From an uncultured Pseudomonadota bacterium (GTDB lineage Bacteria; Pseudomonadota; Gammaproteobacteria; Burkholderiales; SG8-39): 64,000 bases of DNA. The notes under the pieces are model-generated. The model was not told the DNA's origin. It searched no databases and worked only from the letters and a program-made list of their open reading frames with translations. The position numbers were made by a program, and so were the translations under genes. Location: positions 405,145-469,144 of the forward strand of contig CAIXPL010000016.1 in NCBI GenBank assembly GCA_903921325.1, in the 5' to 3' direction. This document shows positions 26,585-35,445 of the stretch, piece after piece; positions within the stretch are counted from its first letter, which is position 1, and the number at the start of each line of letters is the position of its first letter.

Positions 26585-27967
26585 GTGAGCCAGGGTGTTT
26601 CAACGACGGCCAACTCAGCCCATGTGCCCATTGCCGAGACCCTCGGCGCGTGGTGTGCGGCGCTCGAGTGGGGCGATATTCCGCCGGCTGTCCAGGCCAC
26701 GGTGCCGCTACGCATTCTTGATCATGTCGGCTTACTGTTTGCCGGTGCGGCGACCGACGCGGGCCACATTGCGCTTGCGTATGCCAAGGCCGCCGGCGGT
26801 GCGCCCGAGGCGATACTGGTGGGTGAGCGAATCCGCCTGCCGGCGGCGGCGGTGGCCCTGGCGCACGGCACGCTCGCGCATTGCCGCGATTTTGATGACA
26901 CGTTCATGGATTCAGTGGTGCATCCGGGCAGCGTGGTGGTGGCGGCCACACTGGCGGTGGCCATGCAGATCGATGCGTCGGCTGACGATTTCGCCGCTGG
27001 CGTGGTGACAGGCTATGAAGTCGCCGCGCGCATCGGTGCGGTGGCTGGTCGGCGATTTCATACCCGTGGCATGCACGCGACCGGGCTGGTAGGGCCGATT
27101 GCCGCGGCGGCCGCCTGCGCACGGGTGCGTCGATTGTCAGCGCCACAGACGACCTGGGCGATGGGCCTGGCTGCGAGCATGTCCTCCGGACTGATGGCAT
27201 TCATGGCCGATGGTGGCTGGTCGAAGTGGCTGCATGCCGGGTGGGCAGCACACGGCGGATGTGTCGCGGCAGGTCTGGCTGCGCAAGGTTTTCGCGGACC
27301 TGCCCATGTGCTCGATGGTGGTGCCGACCTGTATTCGGCGATGCTGCACGGCGAGACGCTCGATCGCAGCATCATTACCGCAGCACTGGGCGCGCAATGG
27401 CGTGGCGTTGAGGCGCAATACAAATACTATCCTTGCGCGCATGTGATTCAGCCGTATCTGGATGCACTGCTTGCTCTCGTGCATGAGCGCAATCTGCGCC
27501 CAGCCGACGTGCGCTCGGTCTGCTGTGTCATCGCACCGTGGGCTGCGGCCATCGTGTGTGAACCGCGTGCCGACAAGCTGCGTCTTGAAAGTGAGCTGGA
27601 CGCCATTGCAAGCCTGCCCTATCAGCTTGCCCACGCATTGACCGAGCGGGGCGTTGGACTGGATGCGCTCAGCCCGGCCGTACGCGAGCGCGCCGATCTG
27701 CGCGCGCTTGCCGAGCGCATCGTGCACCGAACGGACCCCGCGCTGGGACGGGGCTTCGACGGCGCGATCGAAATCGAGCTGGCGGCCAATGGTGAACGCA
27801 TTGTGCGTGCGACACACTCGGCCAGTGCCGACGCGACGCGGTTGTGTGGCAAATTTGAGTTGCTTGGCGCACCAGCCCTGGGCAGGCAAGGGGCGGTCGC
27901 AGCGGCACGATTGCTGGCACACTCGCACGATTGGCGCACGGCGACCGATATCCTGGAGGGAGCATGA
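26585..27967 (+). CDS. MmgE/PrpD family protein
   Basis: A 460-residue member of the family that includes 2-methylcitrate dehydratase and cis-aconitate decarboxylase. The N-terminal all-helical lobe shows LAHGTLAHCRDFDDTF and VVTGYEVAARIGAV, typical of the family, and the C-terminal lobe follows. GGAGG (26572-26576) overlaps the stop of the preceding gene and precedes GTG 26585. The last codons overlap the Bug receptor start (ATGA). Probably a dehydratase or decarboxylase acting on a tricarboxylate-like product; specific reaction unknown. Confidence 0.88.
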   Translation: MSQGVSTTANSAHVPIAETLGAWCAALEWGDIPPAVQATVPLRILDHVGLLFAGAATDAGHIALAYAKAAGGAPEAILVGERIRLPAAAVALAHGTLAHCRDFDDTFMDSVVHPGSVVVAATLAVAMQIDASADDFAAGVVTGYEVAARIGAVAGRRFHTRGMHATGLVGPIAAAAACARVRRLSAPQTTWAMGLAASMSSGLMAFMADGGWSKWLHAGWAAHGGCVAAGLAAQGFRGPAHVLDGGADLYSAMLHGETLDRSIITAALGAQWRGVEAQYKYYPCAHVIQPYLDALLALVHERNLRPADVRSVCCVIAPWAAAIVCEPRADKLRLESELDAIASLPYQLAHALTERGVGLDALSPAVRERADLRALAERIVHRTDPALGRGFDGAIEIELAANGERIVRATHSASADATRLCGKFELLGAPALGRQGAVAAARLLAHSHDWRTATDILEGA

Positions 27968-28971
27968 CCGGCGGGCAATGGAAACAGCGGGGGGCCATGC
28001 TTGCCATGGTGTTGGCGGCGGGCAGCTCGATTGGCTTTGCGCAGGCACAGACTCAGTCAGCTGACTGGCCGACCCACGCGCTGCGCATCATTGTGGTGGC
28101 GGCACCGGGCGGTTTACCCGATATTGCGGCTCGCAATATTGCGGCTGCGCTCGCCAAGCCTCTGGGGCAGCCGGTGCTGGTTGAAAATCGCGGCGGCGGG
28201 GCGGGCAATATTGCAAGCGACGTGGTGGCCAAGGCACCTCCTGATGGCTATACGTTGCTCGCGACCGGCACCAATCAGGCGGTCAATCAGGTGCTGGTGC
28301 CCAATCCGGGGTTTGATTACAACCGTGATCTGGCACCGGTTGCGCTGATTGCCGAATCCAATATGTTGCTCATAGCCGGGGCCGGGTTCAAACCCAACAC
28401 GGTGCGCGAGGTACTCGAACTTGCACACGCCAACCCGAACAAGGTGTCGATGGCTGTCTCGGTGCTGGGCTCGCCCAATCATGTGGGTGCCGAACTGCTC
28501 GCCAGTCTTGGGCACGCCGAACTCACCTTCATTTCCTACAAAGGGGTTGGTGCAACCATGCCTGATCTGATGGCGGGTAATGTTGATCTGGCCATCTCGG
28601 CACTGCCCGGATCAATGGGACTGGTCAAGAGCGGACGTATGAAGGCCCTGGCGGTGACGCGTTTGAAGCGGGCGCCGCAAATGCCCGAGGTGCCCACGAT
28701 CGATGAGTCGGGGTTGCCCGGATACGAAATCAATTCCTGGGTGGCGCTCATGACCACCGGTGGCACACCTCCGGCCGTGATTGAACGTCTCGGGCTTGAG
28801 GCGCGCCGCGCGATGCAATCCCCGGAGCTTCGCTCGATCTATGACAAGCAGGGTCTCGAACCCTCGATGATGACGCCAACCGAATTGGGGGCGTTCATCC
28901 GGGCCGAGGTGACCAAATGGACTCCGGTGCTCAAGAATGCGCGGATGAAAGCCGAGGATCAGGCACGATGA
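27964..28971 (+). CDS. Bug/TctC-family tripartite tricarboxylate receptor protein
   Basis: A 335-residue periplasmic receptor. Signal peptide about residues 1-28 (AMLAMVLAAGSSIGFAQAQ). Family motifs: IIVVAAPGGLPDIAARNIA, GQPVLVENRGGGAGNIASDVVAKAPPDGYTLL, and SYKGVGATMPDLMAGNVDLAISALPG. It overlaps both neighbours by 4 bp (ATGA at each end), a strong sign it works with MmgE/PrpD and the TauD-like enzyme in one pathway. No TctA/TctB membrane genes occur here. Ribosome site GGAGG at 27955-27959. Confidence 0.92.
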   Translation: MTGGQWKQRGAMLAMVLAAGSSIGFAQAQTQSADWPTHALRIIVVAAPGGLPDIAARNIAAALAKPLGQPVLVENRGGGAGNIASDVVAKAPPDGYTLLATGTNQAVNQVLVPNPGFDYNRDLAPVALIAESNMLLIAGAGFKPNTVREVLELAHANPNKVSMAVSVLGSPNHVGAELLASLGHAELTFISYKGVGATMPDLMAGNVDLAISALPGSMGLVKSGRMKALAVTRLKRAPQMPEVPTIDESGLPGYEINSWVALMTTGGTPPAVIERLGLEARRAMQSPELRSIYDKQGLEPSMMTPTELGAFIRAEVTKWTPVLKNARMKAEDQAR

Positions 28972-30110
28972 GCGACACCAACACGGCGCGGCCAGGGGCG
29001 ATCGATGCAACGGACGCCAGCGCGCCCGCCCCCGCCTTGAAAGCGTCCGGTGATGCGCAGGTGACCCCGCCTGGTCTGATCCACTCAGCGGCCGATTGGC
29101 GCGGACCGCAGCTACTGGCGCACCCTGAGTGGCTCTATCAGCTCGATGCGGATGAGGTACGTGAGATCGAGCTTGCCCTTGCGCACGCGCGCTCGCGCGC
29201 TGCGACCCTGGACACACTTACGCGCGAGGACTTTCCGCTGGAACGATTCCCACGGCGCGTCGACCAGATGCGCACGCAACTCGATCAGGGTTGCGGCTTG
29301 TTTGTCGCCCGCGGCTTTCCGGCCCAGCAGCACGATGTCGCCTCACTGCGCATGATTTACTGGGGCCTGGGCCTGTATATGGGTAGCGCGGTATCGCAGA
29401 GTGGCGAAGGTGACGTGCTGGGTGATGTGCGTGATCTCAAGGTGGATTTGTCCGGTCCGCGCGGGCGCGGTTACAAGACCAATGCCGAACTGGAGTACCA
29501 CACCGACTCCTGCGACGTGGTGGCGTTGCTGGTGCTGCGCACGGCAAAGTCAGGCGGCCTGTCGATGATCGCAAGCTCGGTGGCAATTCACAACGAAATC
29601 GCGCGCCGCCGGCCTGATCTGCTTGCCGTGCTCTACCAGCCATTTCACTGGAGCCTGCAGAGCCAGCAGCGCGAGGGTGAGGCACCGACCTATATTCAAC
29701 CCGTATTCACATTTCATCAGGGACACTTTGCCTGCCGCTACATACGCACGCACATCAAATCGGCGCAGCGCTATCCTGACGTGCCACGTCTGACCGAGGC
29801 TCAGATCGAAGCGCTGGACCTGCTCGATCAGCTCGCCAACGATCCGGCGTTTCATTTTTCGATGATGTTCGAGGCAGGCGACTTGCAGGTGCTCAACAAT
29901 CATGTGACGTTGCACGCGCGCACCGGCTACGAGGATTACGCGGAGCCGGATCGCCGGCGCCACTTGTTGCGCATGTGGCTGTCAATGCCCACCACGCGAC
30001 CGCTGTCGCCACTGCTGGGCCGGATTTACCCCGAACAGCGCGCCGGCGCGGTGCGCGGCGGTTTTCCCTCGCGCACCGGGGCGCGGGTGTTCGAAACGTC
30101 GGAAGCGTAA
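28968..30110 (+). CDS. TauD/TfdA-family Fe(II)/2-oxoglutarate-dependent dioxygenase
   Basis: A 380-residue dioxygenase. The iron facial triad is visible as HTD in ELEYHTDSCDV and the distal His in LNNHVTLHARTGYED; the 2-oxoglutarate-binding Arg follows in RRHLLRMWLS. The N-terminal 50 residues are Ala/Pro/Thr-rich and probably disordered. Members hydroxylate alkyl sulfonates, aryloxyalkanoates, carnitine relatives and so on; the longer size and GxxHTD spacing resemble the clavaminate-synthase-like subgroup. Start ATG 28968 overlaps the Bug stop (ATGA). Confidence 0.88.
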   Translation: MSDTNTARPGAIDATDASAPAPALKASGDAQVTPPGLIHSAADWRGPQLLAHPEWLYQLDADEVREIELALAHARSRAATLDTLTREDFPLERFPRRVDQMRTQLDQGCGLFVARGFPAQQHDVASLRMIYWGLGLYMGSAVSQSGEGDVLGDVRDLKVDLSGPRGRGYKTNAELEYHTDSCDVVALLVLRTAKSGGLSMIASSVAIHNEIARRRPDLLAVLYQPFHWSLQSQQREGEAPTYIQPVFTFHQGHFACRYIRTHIKSAQRYPDVPRLTEAQIEALDLLDQLANDPAFHFSMMFEAGDLQVLNNHVTLHARTGYEDYAEPDRRRHLLRMWLSMPTTRPLSPLLGRIYPEQRAGAVRGGFPSRTGARVFETSEA

Positions 30111-30186
30111 GTTCGGTGCTTGCATGATGGCAGTTTCAGATCAAAGGGCTCTCAGACCCCCAAGATAATCGTTCAGGAGACTCAGG

Positions 30187-31689
30187 ATGAGCATGCTCAG
30201 CAATGAAGAACTCGATCAGCTCACACCCGCCGAACAGGCACTTTTCCCTTCACCCATTCCGGTGCAGTGCGTTTCAAGCGACGAGTTCATGCCGCAGGCG
30301 CAGACGGCGCGACAACGCCAATTCGAACAACGGGTGAAAGCGCTGGGGAGCGAACTCGCCACCCATCAGGGTCTCACCCGACGGCGCTTCTTCCAGACCT
30401 CGGCCGGTATGGCCGCGGCGTTTCTGGCCATGAACGACACCTACGGACCGCTCTTCGGGGTGTCGCGCGCCGAGGCGGCCATGCCCGAGATGGCCAATGA
30501 ACGCGCGCGCAGTCTGTCAGGTCAGTTGATCATGGATATGCACACCCATTTCCTGCGCGACGACACGCGTATCCAGAGCTTCCTGTTGCAACGGCAGGCG
30601 GTGGGCAAGGCGGGTTGGAATCCGGCCCTGGTTGACAAGCCGCAAACGCTCGATGATCTGAAGTTTGCCAATTACCTGAAAGAAATCTATCTGGACAGTG
30701 ACACCAAGGTGGCCTGTATCAGTGGCGCGCCTTCGGAGATTCCGGGCGACTGGTTCCTCACCAACGAGATGAAGGCGACCTGTCGGGCCACGATCAATTC
30801 GATCGCAGGCTCGCGGCGCGCCTTTGCGCATGCCATCTTCACACCGGGCTATCCGGGATGGCTCGAGCAGATCGATCATGCGATCGAGGATCTCAAGCCC
30901 GATTCAATGAAGGGCTATACCATCGGTGACAACACCAACAAGCACTTGTCAAAGCATCCATGGCGTCTGGATGATGAGAAGCTGGTTTATCCGGCCTATG
31001 AAAAATTCGCTCGCGCTGGCCTGAAAAACGTCTGCATCCATAAGGGCCTGTTTCCACCGTCGGTGGAGAAGCAGTTTCCCCACTTGCTCGACTACTCGAA
31101 GGTGGCGGACGTGGGCAAGGCAGCGCGCGACTGGCCGAACCTGAATTTCATCATCTACCACGGCGGCTATCGCTACGCCGGAGGAGGCACTGCCGATGAT
31201 GCCTGGGGGCAGTTTGAGAAGAGCGGCCGCGTTGACTGGGTGACCGATCTGGCCGAGGTACCCGAGAAGTTCGGTGTAAAAAATGTATACGCCGACGTGG
31301 GGCAATTGTTTGCGCAAACCACCATCACCGAGCCGCGTCTGACCGCGGTGATGATGGGGCAGTTGATCAAAGGATTGGGTGCTGATCGCGTGGTGTGGGG
31401 CACCGACGCGATCTGGACCGGATCGCCGCAATGGCAGATCGAGGCGCTACGCCGGCTGGAGATTCCGCAGGACATTCAGCGCAAGTACGGCTATGCCCCG
31501 CTGGGGGCGGCCGATGGACCAGTCAAGAATGCAATTTTTGGCGGCAACAACGCCCGGTTGTACAACTACAGCCCGGCCCATCAGGCCGCGCTCTCCGGCG
31601 ACAGGATTGCCTTGAACAAGGCGATCTATGACAAGGAAGGCAGCGATCGCACGAATCTGAGTTATGGCTATGTACGGAGGTCAGTATGA
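30187..31689 (+). CDS. Tat-exported amidohydrolase (ACMSD-like TIM barrel)
   Basis: A 500-residue amidohydrolase-2 family protein. The barrel starts at IMDMHTHFL (His119, His121), continues with a CIHKGLF strand and an IIYHGGYR strand, and ends with DRVVWGTDAIW, giving the usual His/His/His/Asp metal set. A twin-arginine motif (TRRRFFQTS, Arg65-67) followed by a hydrophobic stretch and AEAAMP suggests Tat export, but it begins about 60 residues in, behind a polar leader, which is unusual. It may hydrolyse or decarboxylate an aromatic acid. AGGAGA precedes ATG 30187; the stop overlaps the next gene (ATGA). Confidence 0.85.
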   Translation: MSMLSNEELDQLTPAEQALFPSPIPVQCVSSDEFMPQAQTARQRQFEQRVKALGSELATHQGLTRRRFFQTSAGMAAAFLAMNDTYGPLFGVSRAEAAMPEMANERARSLSGQLIMDMHTHFLRDDTRIQSFLLQRQAVGKAGWNPALVDKPQTLDDLKFANYLKEIYLDSDTKVACISGAPSEIPGDWFLTNEMKATCRATINSIAGSRRAFAHAIFTPGYPGWLEQIDHAIEDLKPDSMKGYTIGDNTNKHLSKHPWRLDDEKLVYPAYEKFARAGLKNVCIHKGLFPPSVEKQFPHLLDYSKVADVGKAARDWPNLNFIIYHGGYRYAGGGTADDAWGQFEKSGRVDWVTDLAEVPEKFGVKNVYADVGQLFAQTTITEPRLTAVMMGQLIKGLGADRVVWGTDAIWTGSPQWQIEALRRLEIPQDIQRKYGYAPLGAADGPVKNAIFGGNNARLYNYSPAHQAALSGDRIALNKAIYDKEGSDRTNLSYGYVRRSV

Positions 31690-32798
31690 GTGAACGTCGG
31701 CGTTTCCTTGCCGTGGGTACGGCGCTGGCCGGTTGGATGGGTGCGCAGGTCGCCAGCGCGCAAGGTGCAAATTCACCCGGCGCAATGGCGCACGTGGCCA
31801 ACGGCCAGGGCGAGTCGGCCGCTCGCTCGACGCTGCCCGCGGGGGCGAGCGGTCCTGCTCGCCTTGCGCCGGTGCAGGGGCGCAACTTTGAGGCGTTCAA
31901 ACCCGCCGATGGACTCTCCATTCGCCTCTCGGTATGGCGCAAGCAGTTGCAGAACCCAGCCGATGCCTTGCCTGGTCCGCGACCACCGGCACCGTTTTTG
32001 TTTGTGCATGGTTCATCGACTGCGGGGCGGGCATCGTTTGATCTGCAAGTGCCCGGCAAGCCGCAGTATTCTGCGATGGACTGGTTCGCCCGCCGCGGCT
32101 ATGACGTCTGGTGCTTCGACCATGAAGGCTATGGGAGCTCGGACAAGCGCCGCGACATCAATGCCGATGTGGCGACTGGGGCTGATGATATCGCCGCGGT
32201 GTGCGACCTGATCCGTAAGGAGACCGGTGCCGCGAAGGTGATGATGTACGGCATTTCATCGGGGTCGTTACGTGCCGCGCTGTATGCCGAGCGGCATCCG
32301 GACCGGGTGGCCCGTCTGGCGCTCGACGCGCTGGTGTGGACTGGTCAGGACAGCCCGACTCTGGCCAAGCGACGTCTGCAACTGGATGAGTGGCGCGCAC
32401 ATAACCGGCGACCGCTCACCCGCGCCCTGGTCGAGAGCATTTTTACGCGCGATCATCCCGGAACGGCCGACCCGGACGTGGTGCGGGCCTTTGCCGATGC
32501 GCTCACCGGACAGGACAACTCGGTCCCGACCGGTACCTATCTGGACATGTGTGCCAATCTGCCGGTCAATGATCCAACGCGACTCCCCATGCCCACAATC
32601 GTGATGCGCGGGGAGTTCGATGGCATTGCGTCGTTTGCCGATGTACTGGCGTTTTTTGCCAAGCTGCCCAACGCGGACAAGCATTTTGCGGTGATGGCGG
32701 GGATTGCCCATTCGAGCATGCACGAGAAAAATTCGGAAACCGTACTGGCGATCCTCGATTCCTTTCTGCGGCAACCACCACCCAGGTATCTCGGCTGA
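31686..32798 (+). CDS. exported (Tat-type) alpha/beta hydrolase
   Basis: A 370-residue alpha/beta-hydrolase with a short twin-arginine leader (MSERRRFLAVGTALAGWMGA, ending AQVASAQ). Mature part: oxyanion HGSSTAGRASFD, WCFDHEGYGSSDK, nucleophile Ser in MMYGISSGSLRAALYA, acid in MRGEFDGIAS and His in AGIAHSSMHEKN. A Gly/Ala-rich linker of about 40 residues follows the leader. Coupled by ATGA to the preceding Tat-exported amidohydrolase, so the two probably act together in the periplasm on an ester or amide substrate. Confidence 0.87.
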   Translation: MSERRRFLAVGTALAGWMGAQVASAQGANSPGAMAHVANGQGESAARSTLPAGASGPARLAPVQGRNFEAFKPADGLSIRLSVWRKQLQNPADALPGPRPPAPFLFVHGSSTAGRASFDLQVPGKPQYSAMDWFARRGYDVWCFDHEGYGSSDKRRDINADVATGADDIAAVCDLIRKETGAAKVMMYGISSGSLRAALYAERHPDRVARLALDALVWTGQDSPTLAKRRLQLDEWRAHNRRPLTRALVESIFTRDHPGTADPDVVRAFADALTGQDNSVPTGTYLDMCANLPVNDPTRLPMPTIVMRGEFDGIASFADVLAFFAKLPNADKHFAVMAGIAHSSMHEKNSETVLAILDSFLRQPPPRYLG

Positions 32799-32956
32799 GA
32801 CGACTCTCACGTGTAACGCTGATGTGAGGGGGGGGCGAGTTCGCGCGCAGCGGTTGCAACGCACGCAGGTCCGTCGCGGTAGCGCTCTCGCGCAAGCGCT
32901 GCAACTGCAGTCCCACTGAATGGGCCCAGGCATTTTGGGCTGATAATGACGGCATC

Positions 32957-33709
32957 GTGCAAGAACCGTCCAGCCAGAGGATCGCGTTGCATACCATCGA
33001 TATTCCGCAGTCCGTGATTGATCGGGTCGTGCGTCACCGCGGGCGAGAACATGTCTACGAAGATCTCGATGCGCGGCGTACTGCACTCATCGTGATCGAC
33101 ATGCAGAACGCGTTCATGATGCCTGGCGTGGCGCATGTGCTGTGCCACGCGGCACGCGATATCGTGCCTGCGATCAACCGTCTGGCGCAGGCTACTCGGG
33201 CTGCCGGGGGCACCGTCGTCTGGGTAAAAAATACCTTCGGGACACCGTCACTGCAAAGCTGGCCGGTGTTCCACGCGATGACCGGGCCGGAGAGAACCAA
33301 GGTTCGCATCGAAACCATGGCCGAAGGGGCTATTGGCCATGCTTTGTGGGCCGACCTCGAAGTGCAGGCAAGCGATCTCATCGTACAGAAGGATCGCTAC
33401 AGCGCATTTGTCGAAGGCGCGTCGCCCCTCGCCGGGATCTTGCGCGAGCGCGCGATTGATACGCTGCTCGTCACGGGCACAGTGACCAATGTGTGCTGCG
33501 ACTCCACCGCGCGTGACGCAATGATGCAGAATTTTCGCGCCGTGATGATCACCGATGCGAATGCAGCGCATACCGATGAAGAACACAACGCCGCGCTGAT
33601 TGCGTTCTATCTCGCCTTTGGCGACATCATGTCGACAGACTTTGCGATTCAGTGTCTGCAGCGTTCTAGCGAGCGCGTTGGCACGAGATTGGAGCAGGAT
33701 TTGTCATGA
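32957..33709 (+). CDS. isochorismatase-family cysteine hydrolase
   Basis: A 250-residue isochorismatase-like hydrolase. The Asp-Lys-Cys triad is visible: Asp in ALIVIDMQNAF, Lys in IVQKDRYSAF and Cys in VTNVCCDSTARDA. Typical members hydrolyse N-carbamoyl or carboxamide groups, including nicotinamide and N-carbamoylsarcosine. GTG 32957 is taken as start and gives a normal N-terminal helix, although no strong ribosome site is seen. A G8 run lies upstream at 32828-32835. Ends in ATGA overlap with the lipoprotein gene. Confidence 0.86.
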   Translation: MQEPSSQRIALHTIDIPQSVIDRVVRHRGREHVYEDLDARRTALIVIDMQNAFMMPGVAHVLCHAARDIVPAINRLAQATRAAGGTVVWVKNTFGTPSLQSWPVFHAMTGPERTKVRIETMAEGAIGHALWADLEVQASDLIVQKDRYSAFVEGASPLAGILRERAIDTLLVTGTVTNVCCDSTARDAMMQNFRAVMITDANAAHTDEEHNAALIAFYLAFGDIMSTDFAIQCLQRSSERVGTRLEQDLS

Positions 33710-33927
33710 CGATCAGGCGCGGTCTGCTGACTAGTCTTCTCGCGCTGGCAGTTTCAGGATGCTCGGTTGTCTCGCTCGGTGCGAGTGTGGTGGAGGCAGC
33801 CATTGATGTGGGCTCGGCCGCGGTTAACGTCGCCTCCACTGTAGTGACCACCACCGGCAAGGTGATCGGCGCCGCGGCTGATGCCGTGTCTGGTCCGAGT
33901 TCGGCTCAGAAGGCGGTGCCGAAGTAA
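33706..33927 (+). CDS. small predicted lipoprotein
   Basis: A 73-residue protein beginning MTIRRGLLTSLLALAVSGCS: a lipoprotein signal with lipobox AVSGC (Cys19). The mature part is a short Ala/Val/Ser/Thr-rich amphipathic sequence without recognised domain, resembling small NF038104-type lipoproteins found in proteobacteria. It overlaps the isochorismatase gene by 4 bp (ATGA), so translation is likely coupled. Its location would be the periplasmic face of a membrane. Function unknown. Confidence 0.7.
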   Translation: MTIRRGLLTSLLALAVSGCSVVSLGASVVEAAIDVGSAAVNVASTVVTTTGKVIGAAADAVSGPSSAQKAVPK

Positions 33928-33950
33928 ACGCATCGGGTGATGGCGGTAGC

Positions 33951-33974
33951 GGAATTGAGACAGGAATTGAGACA
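33951..33974 (+). repeat. two perfect 12-bp direct repeats
   Basis: GGAATTGAGACA occurs twice head to tail (33951-33962, 33963-33974) in the non-coding gap between the small lipoprotein and the VOC gene. Either a slippage duplication or a paired binding site. Confidence 0.6.
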
Positions 33975-34063
33975 GAACAAACGCGAGGACTGGCGAGCGG
34001 GCTGGTGACTGGTATCGTGCCCGGAACCGCGTAATGATTCGCGGCAGACAGGAGGAGATCGCG

Positions 34064-34687
34064 ATGGAGAAGCCGACCAGCACTCTGGGTTCAAATCGTC
34101 CGGCAAACCTGGTGCCGATGATGCTCAATCATCTGGCCTATGTGACTCGGGACGTCGCCGCTACTGCCGATTTCTACACCCGCATTCTGGGAATGGAGAT
34201 CGCCAGTACGATTTTTGATGATCGGGTGCCTTCCACGGGCGAGGAATTCCCGTACTTCCACATTTTTTTCCGAATGGGCGATGGATCAACCATTGCCTTC
34301 TTCGAGTGCGCCGACTTGCCCGCACCAGCCAAGTCCTCGCATCCGGCCTACGACACATTCAATCACTGCGCGTTGTGGGTCGAGAATCCGGCCGAAGTGC
34401 GCCGCTGGCATGCCTGGCTGCAAGAAAACGACGTTCCGGTACTTGGGCCGGTGAACCACAAGGGCATCATTGAGAGCATCTATTTTCATGATCCCAACGG
34501 CATTCGCCTTGAGTTGACCACGCCGCTCGATCCGGACTGGAACCGTCATGCCGAACAGGCGCAGACCGACCTCACGTGTTGGCTTGCGACCAAAGAGCAA
34601 GCCAAAGCCGAGGGGCGCGATCCGGCCAAGGCGTTGCTTGAGATGATCCGGGAGTCAAAGAAGCGCTACGCCACGGACAGGTGCTGA
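34064..34687 (+). CDS. VOC family (glyoxalase/extradiol-type) protein
   Basis: A 207-residue single-module VOC protein. Metal ligands: His in MLNHLAYVTRDVAATADFY, a His in TFNHCALWV and the C-terminal carboxylate in FHDPNGIRLELTT. The C-terminal tail (AKAEGRDPAKALLEMIRESKKRY) is helical and charged. Such proteins may be dioxygenases, lyases or isomerases; the enzyme type cannot be fixed here. GGAGGAG (34051-34057) fixes ATG 34064. It ends the catabolic island. Confidence 0.85.
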   Translation: MEKPTSTLGSNRPANLVPMMLNHLAYVTRDVAATADFYTRILGMEIASTIFDDRVPSTGEEFPYFHIFFRMGDGSTIAFFECADLPAPAKSSHPAYDTFNHCALWVENPAEVRRWHAWLQENDVPVLGPVNHKGIIESIYFHDPNGIRLELTTPLDPDWNRHAEQAQTDLTCWLATKEQAKAEGRDPAKALLEMIRESKKRYATDRC

Positions 34688-34780
34688 GTTCATTGCCACA
34701 GTACGTGACGACGTTAGGCGCACTGTGAGGCGCCAATGCCGGACGGCGCTACCTAATGAGCGTGGCACCGATCGCCTTTG

Positions 34781-35410
34781 TCAGACCGTTGGGCTCGCGC
34801 GTGCTGCGATGTCGAACGCGGCGTTGTAGCCCGCCGGGGTAAGGATGCGAAAGGGCAAGGATTTACGTCTGCCGCGCACCAACTCGAGCAGGGCCTTGTC
34901 TTTGCTCACGAGCAGGTGCGCCCGCGCATCGCGTGCCACTTCTAGAAATTTCTGGTCATCCGGATCGCGGCAGCGAGGCAGTTTGAAGCGCTCAATTGAG
35001 TTTGATTGCATCGCGCCAGATTGGGTCACGCCAGATTGTTTCGCGTCGGATTGGGTCGCGTCGGATTGGGTCGCGTCGGATTGGGTCGCGTCGGATTGGG
35101 TCGCGTCGGATTGAATGACGCCGGGTGGGCTTGCGCCGGGTGGTGGTGAATCCGACGGGTTTGCATCGTAATTGATCGCGTCGATTGCGATGGCATATTC
35201 GTCATAGCGCATGAGCGTCATCTGGCGCCGCGCGCTATCGAATGGCAGATGGTCATAGGCGAGCACACGCACCAGCTCAGCGCGCAGATCGGAGCGGGTC
35301 ACCACCTGGATGCGGGCGGACGCCATCTGGCTGACCAGCGTTTGCGCATTCGGGTCGCTGAAGGCAAAGCAATCGAGCACGGCATTGGTGTCGAGCACCA
35401 CGCGCAACAT
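34781..35410 (-). CDS. PIN-domain protein (putative endoribonuclease) with internal repeat insert
   Basis: A 209-residue PIN-domain protein of the type seen in VapC-like toxins (PIN_3). The first acidic residue is Asp7 in VVLDTNAVLD, then Glu in LRAELVRVL, and the C-terminal acids in RCRDPDDQKFLEVA and LVSKDKALLEL. Residues about 89-133 are a low-complexity TQSDA pentapeptide array that splits the PIN fold, encoded by the 15-bp repeats at 35012-35146. GGAG just upstream sets ATG 35410; longer in-frame starts up to 35647 would run over the divergent gene. No antitoxin gene is adjacent. It may cleave RNA, but the insert leaves activity uncertain. Confidence 0.75.
   Translation of the reverse strand: MLRVVLDTNAVLDCFAFSDPNAQTLVSQMASARIQVVTRSDLRAELVRVLAYDHLPFDSARRQMTLMRYDEYAIAIDAINYDANPSDSPPPGASPPGVIQSDATQSDATQSDATQSDATQSDAKQSGVTQSGAMQSNSIERFKLPRCRDPDDQKFLEVARDARAHLLVSKDKALLELVRGRRKSLPFRILTPAGYNAAFDIAARASPTV
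35012..35146. repeat. 15-bp tandem repeat array, about 9 copies
   Basis: Nine contiguous 15-bp units. Copies 3-6 (35042-35101) are identical, with plus-strand unit CGCGTCGGATTGGGT; the flanking copies are progressively degenerate. It lies in frame within the PIN-domain gene and encodes TQSDA repeats on the minus strand. Because the unit is a multiple of three, copy-number changes keep the frame. Confidence 0.95.
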
Positions 35411-35445
35411 GAGTCGCTCCATGATCCAATCGATCGCATTCGCAA

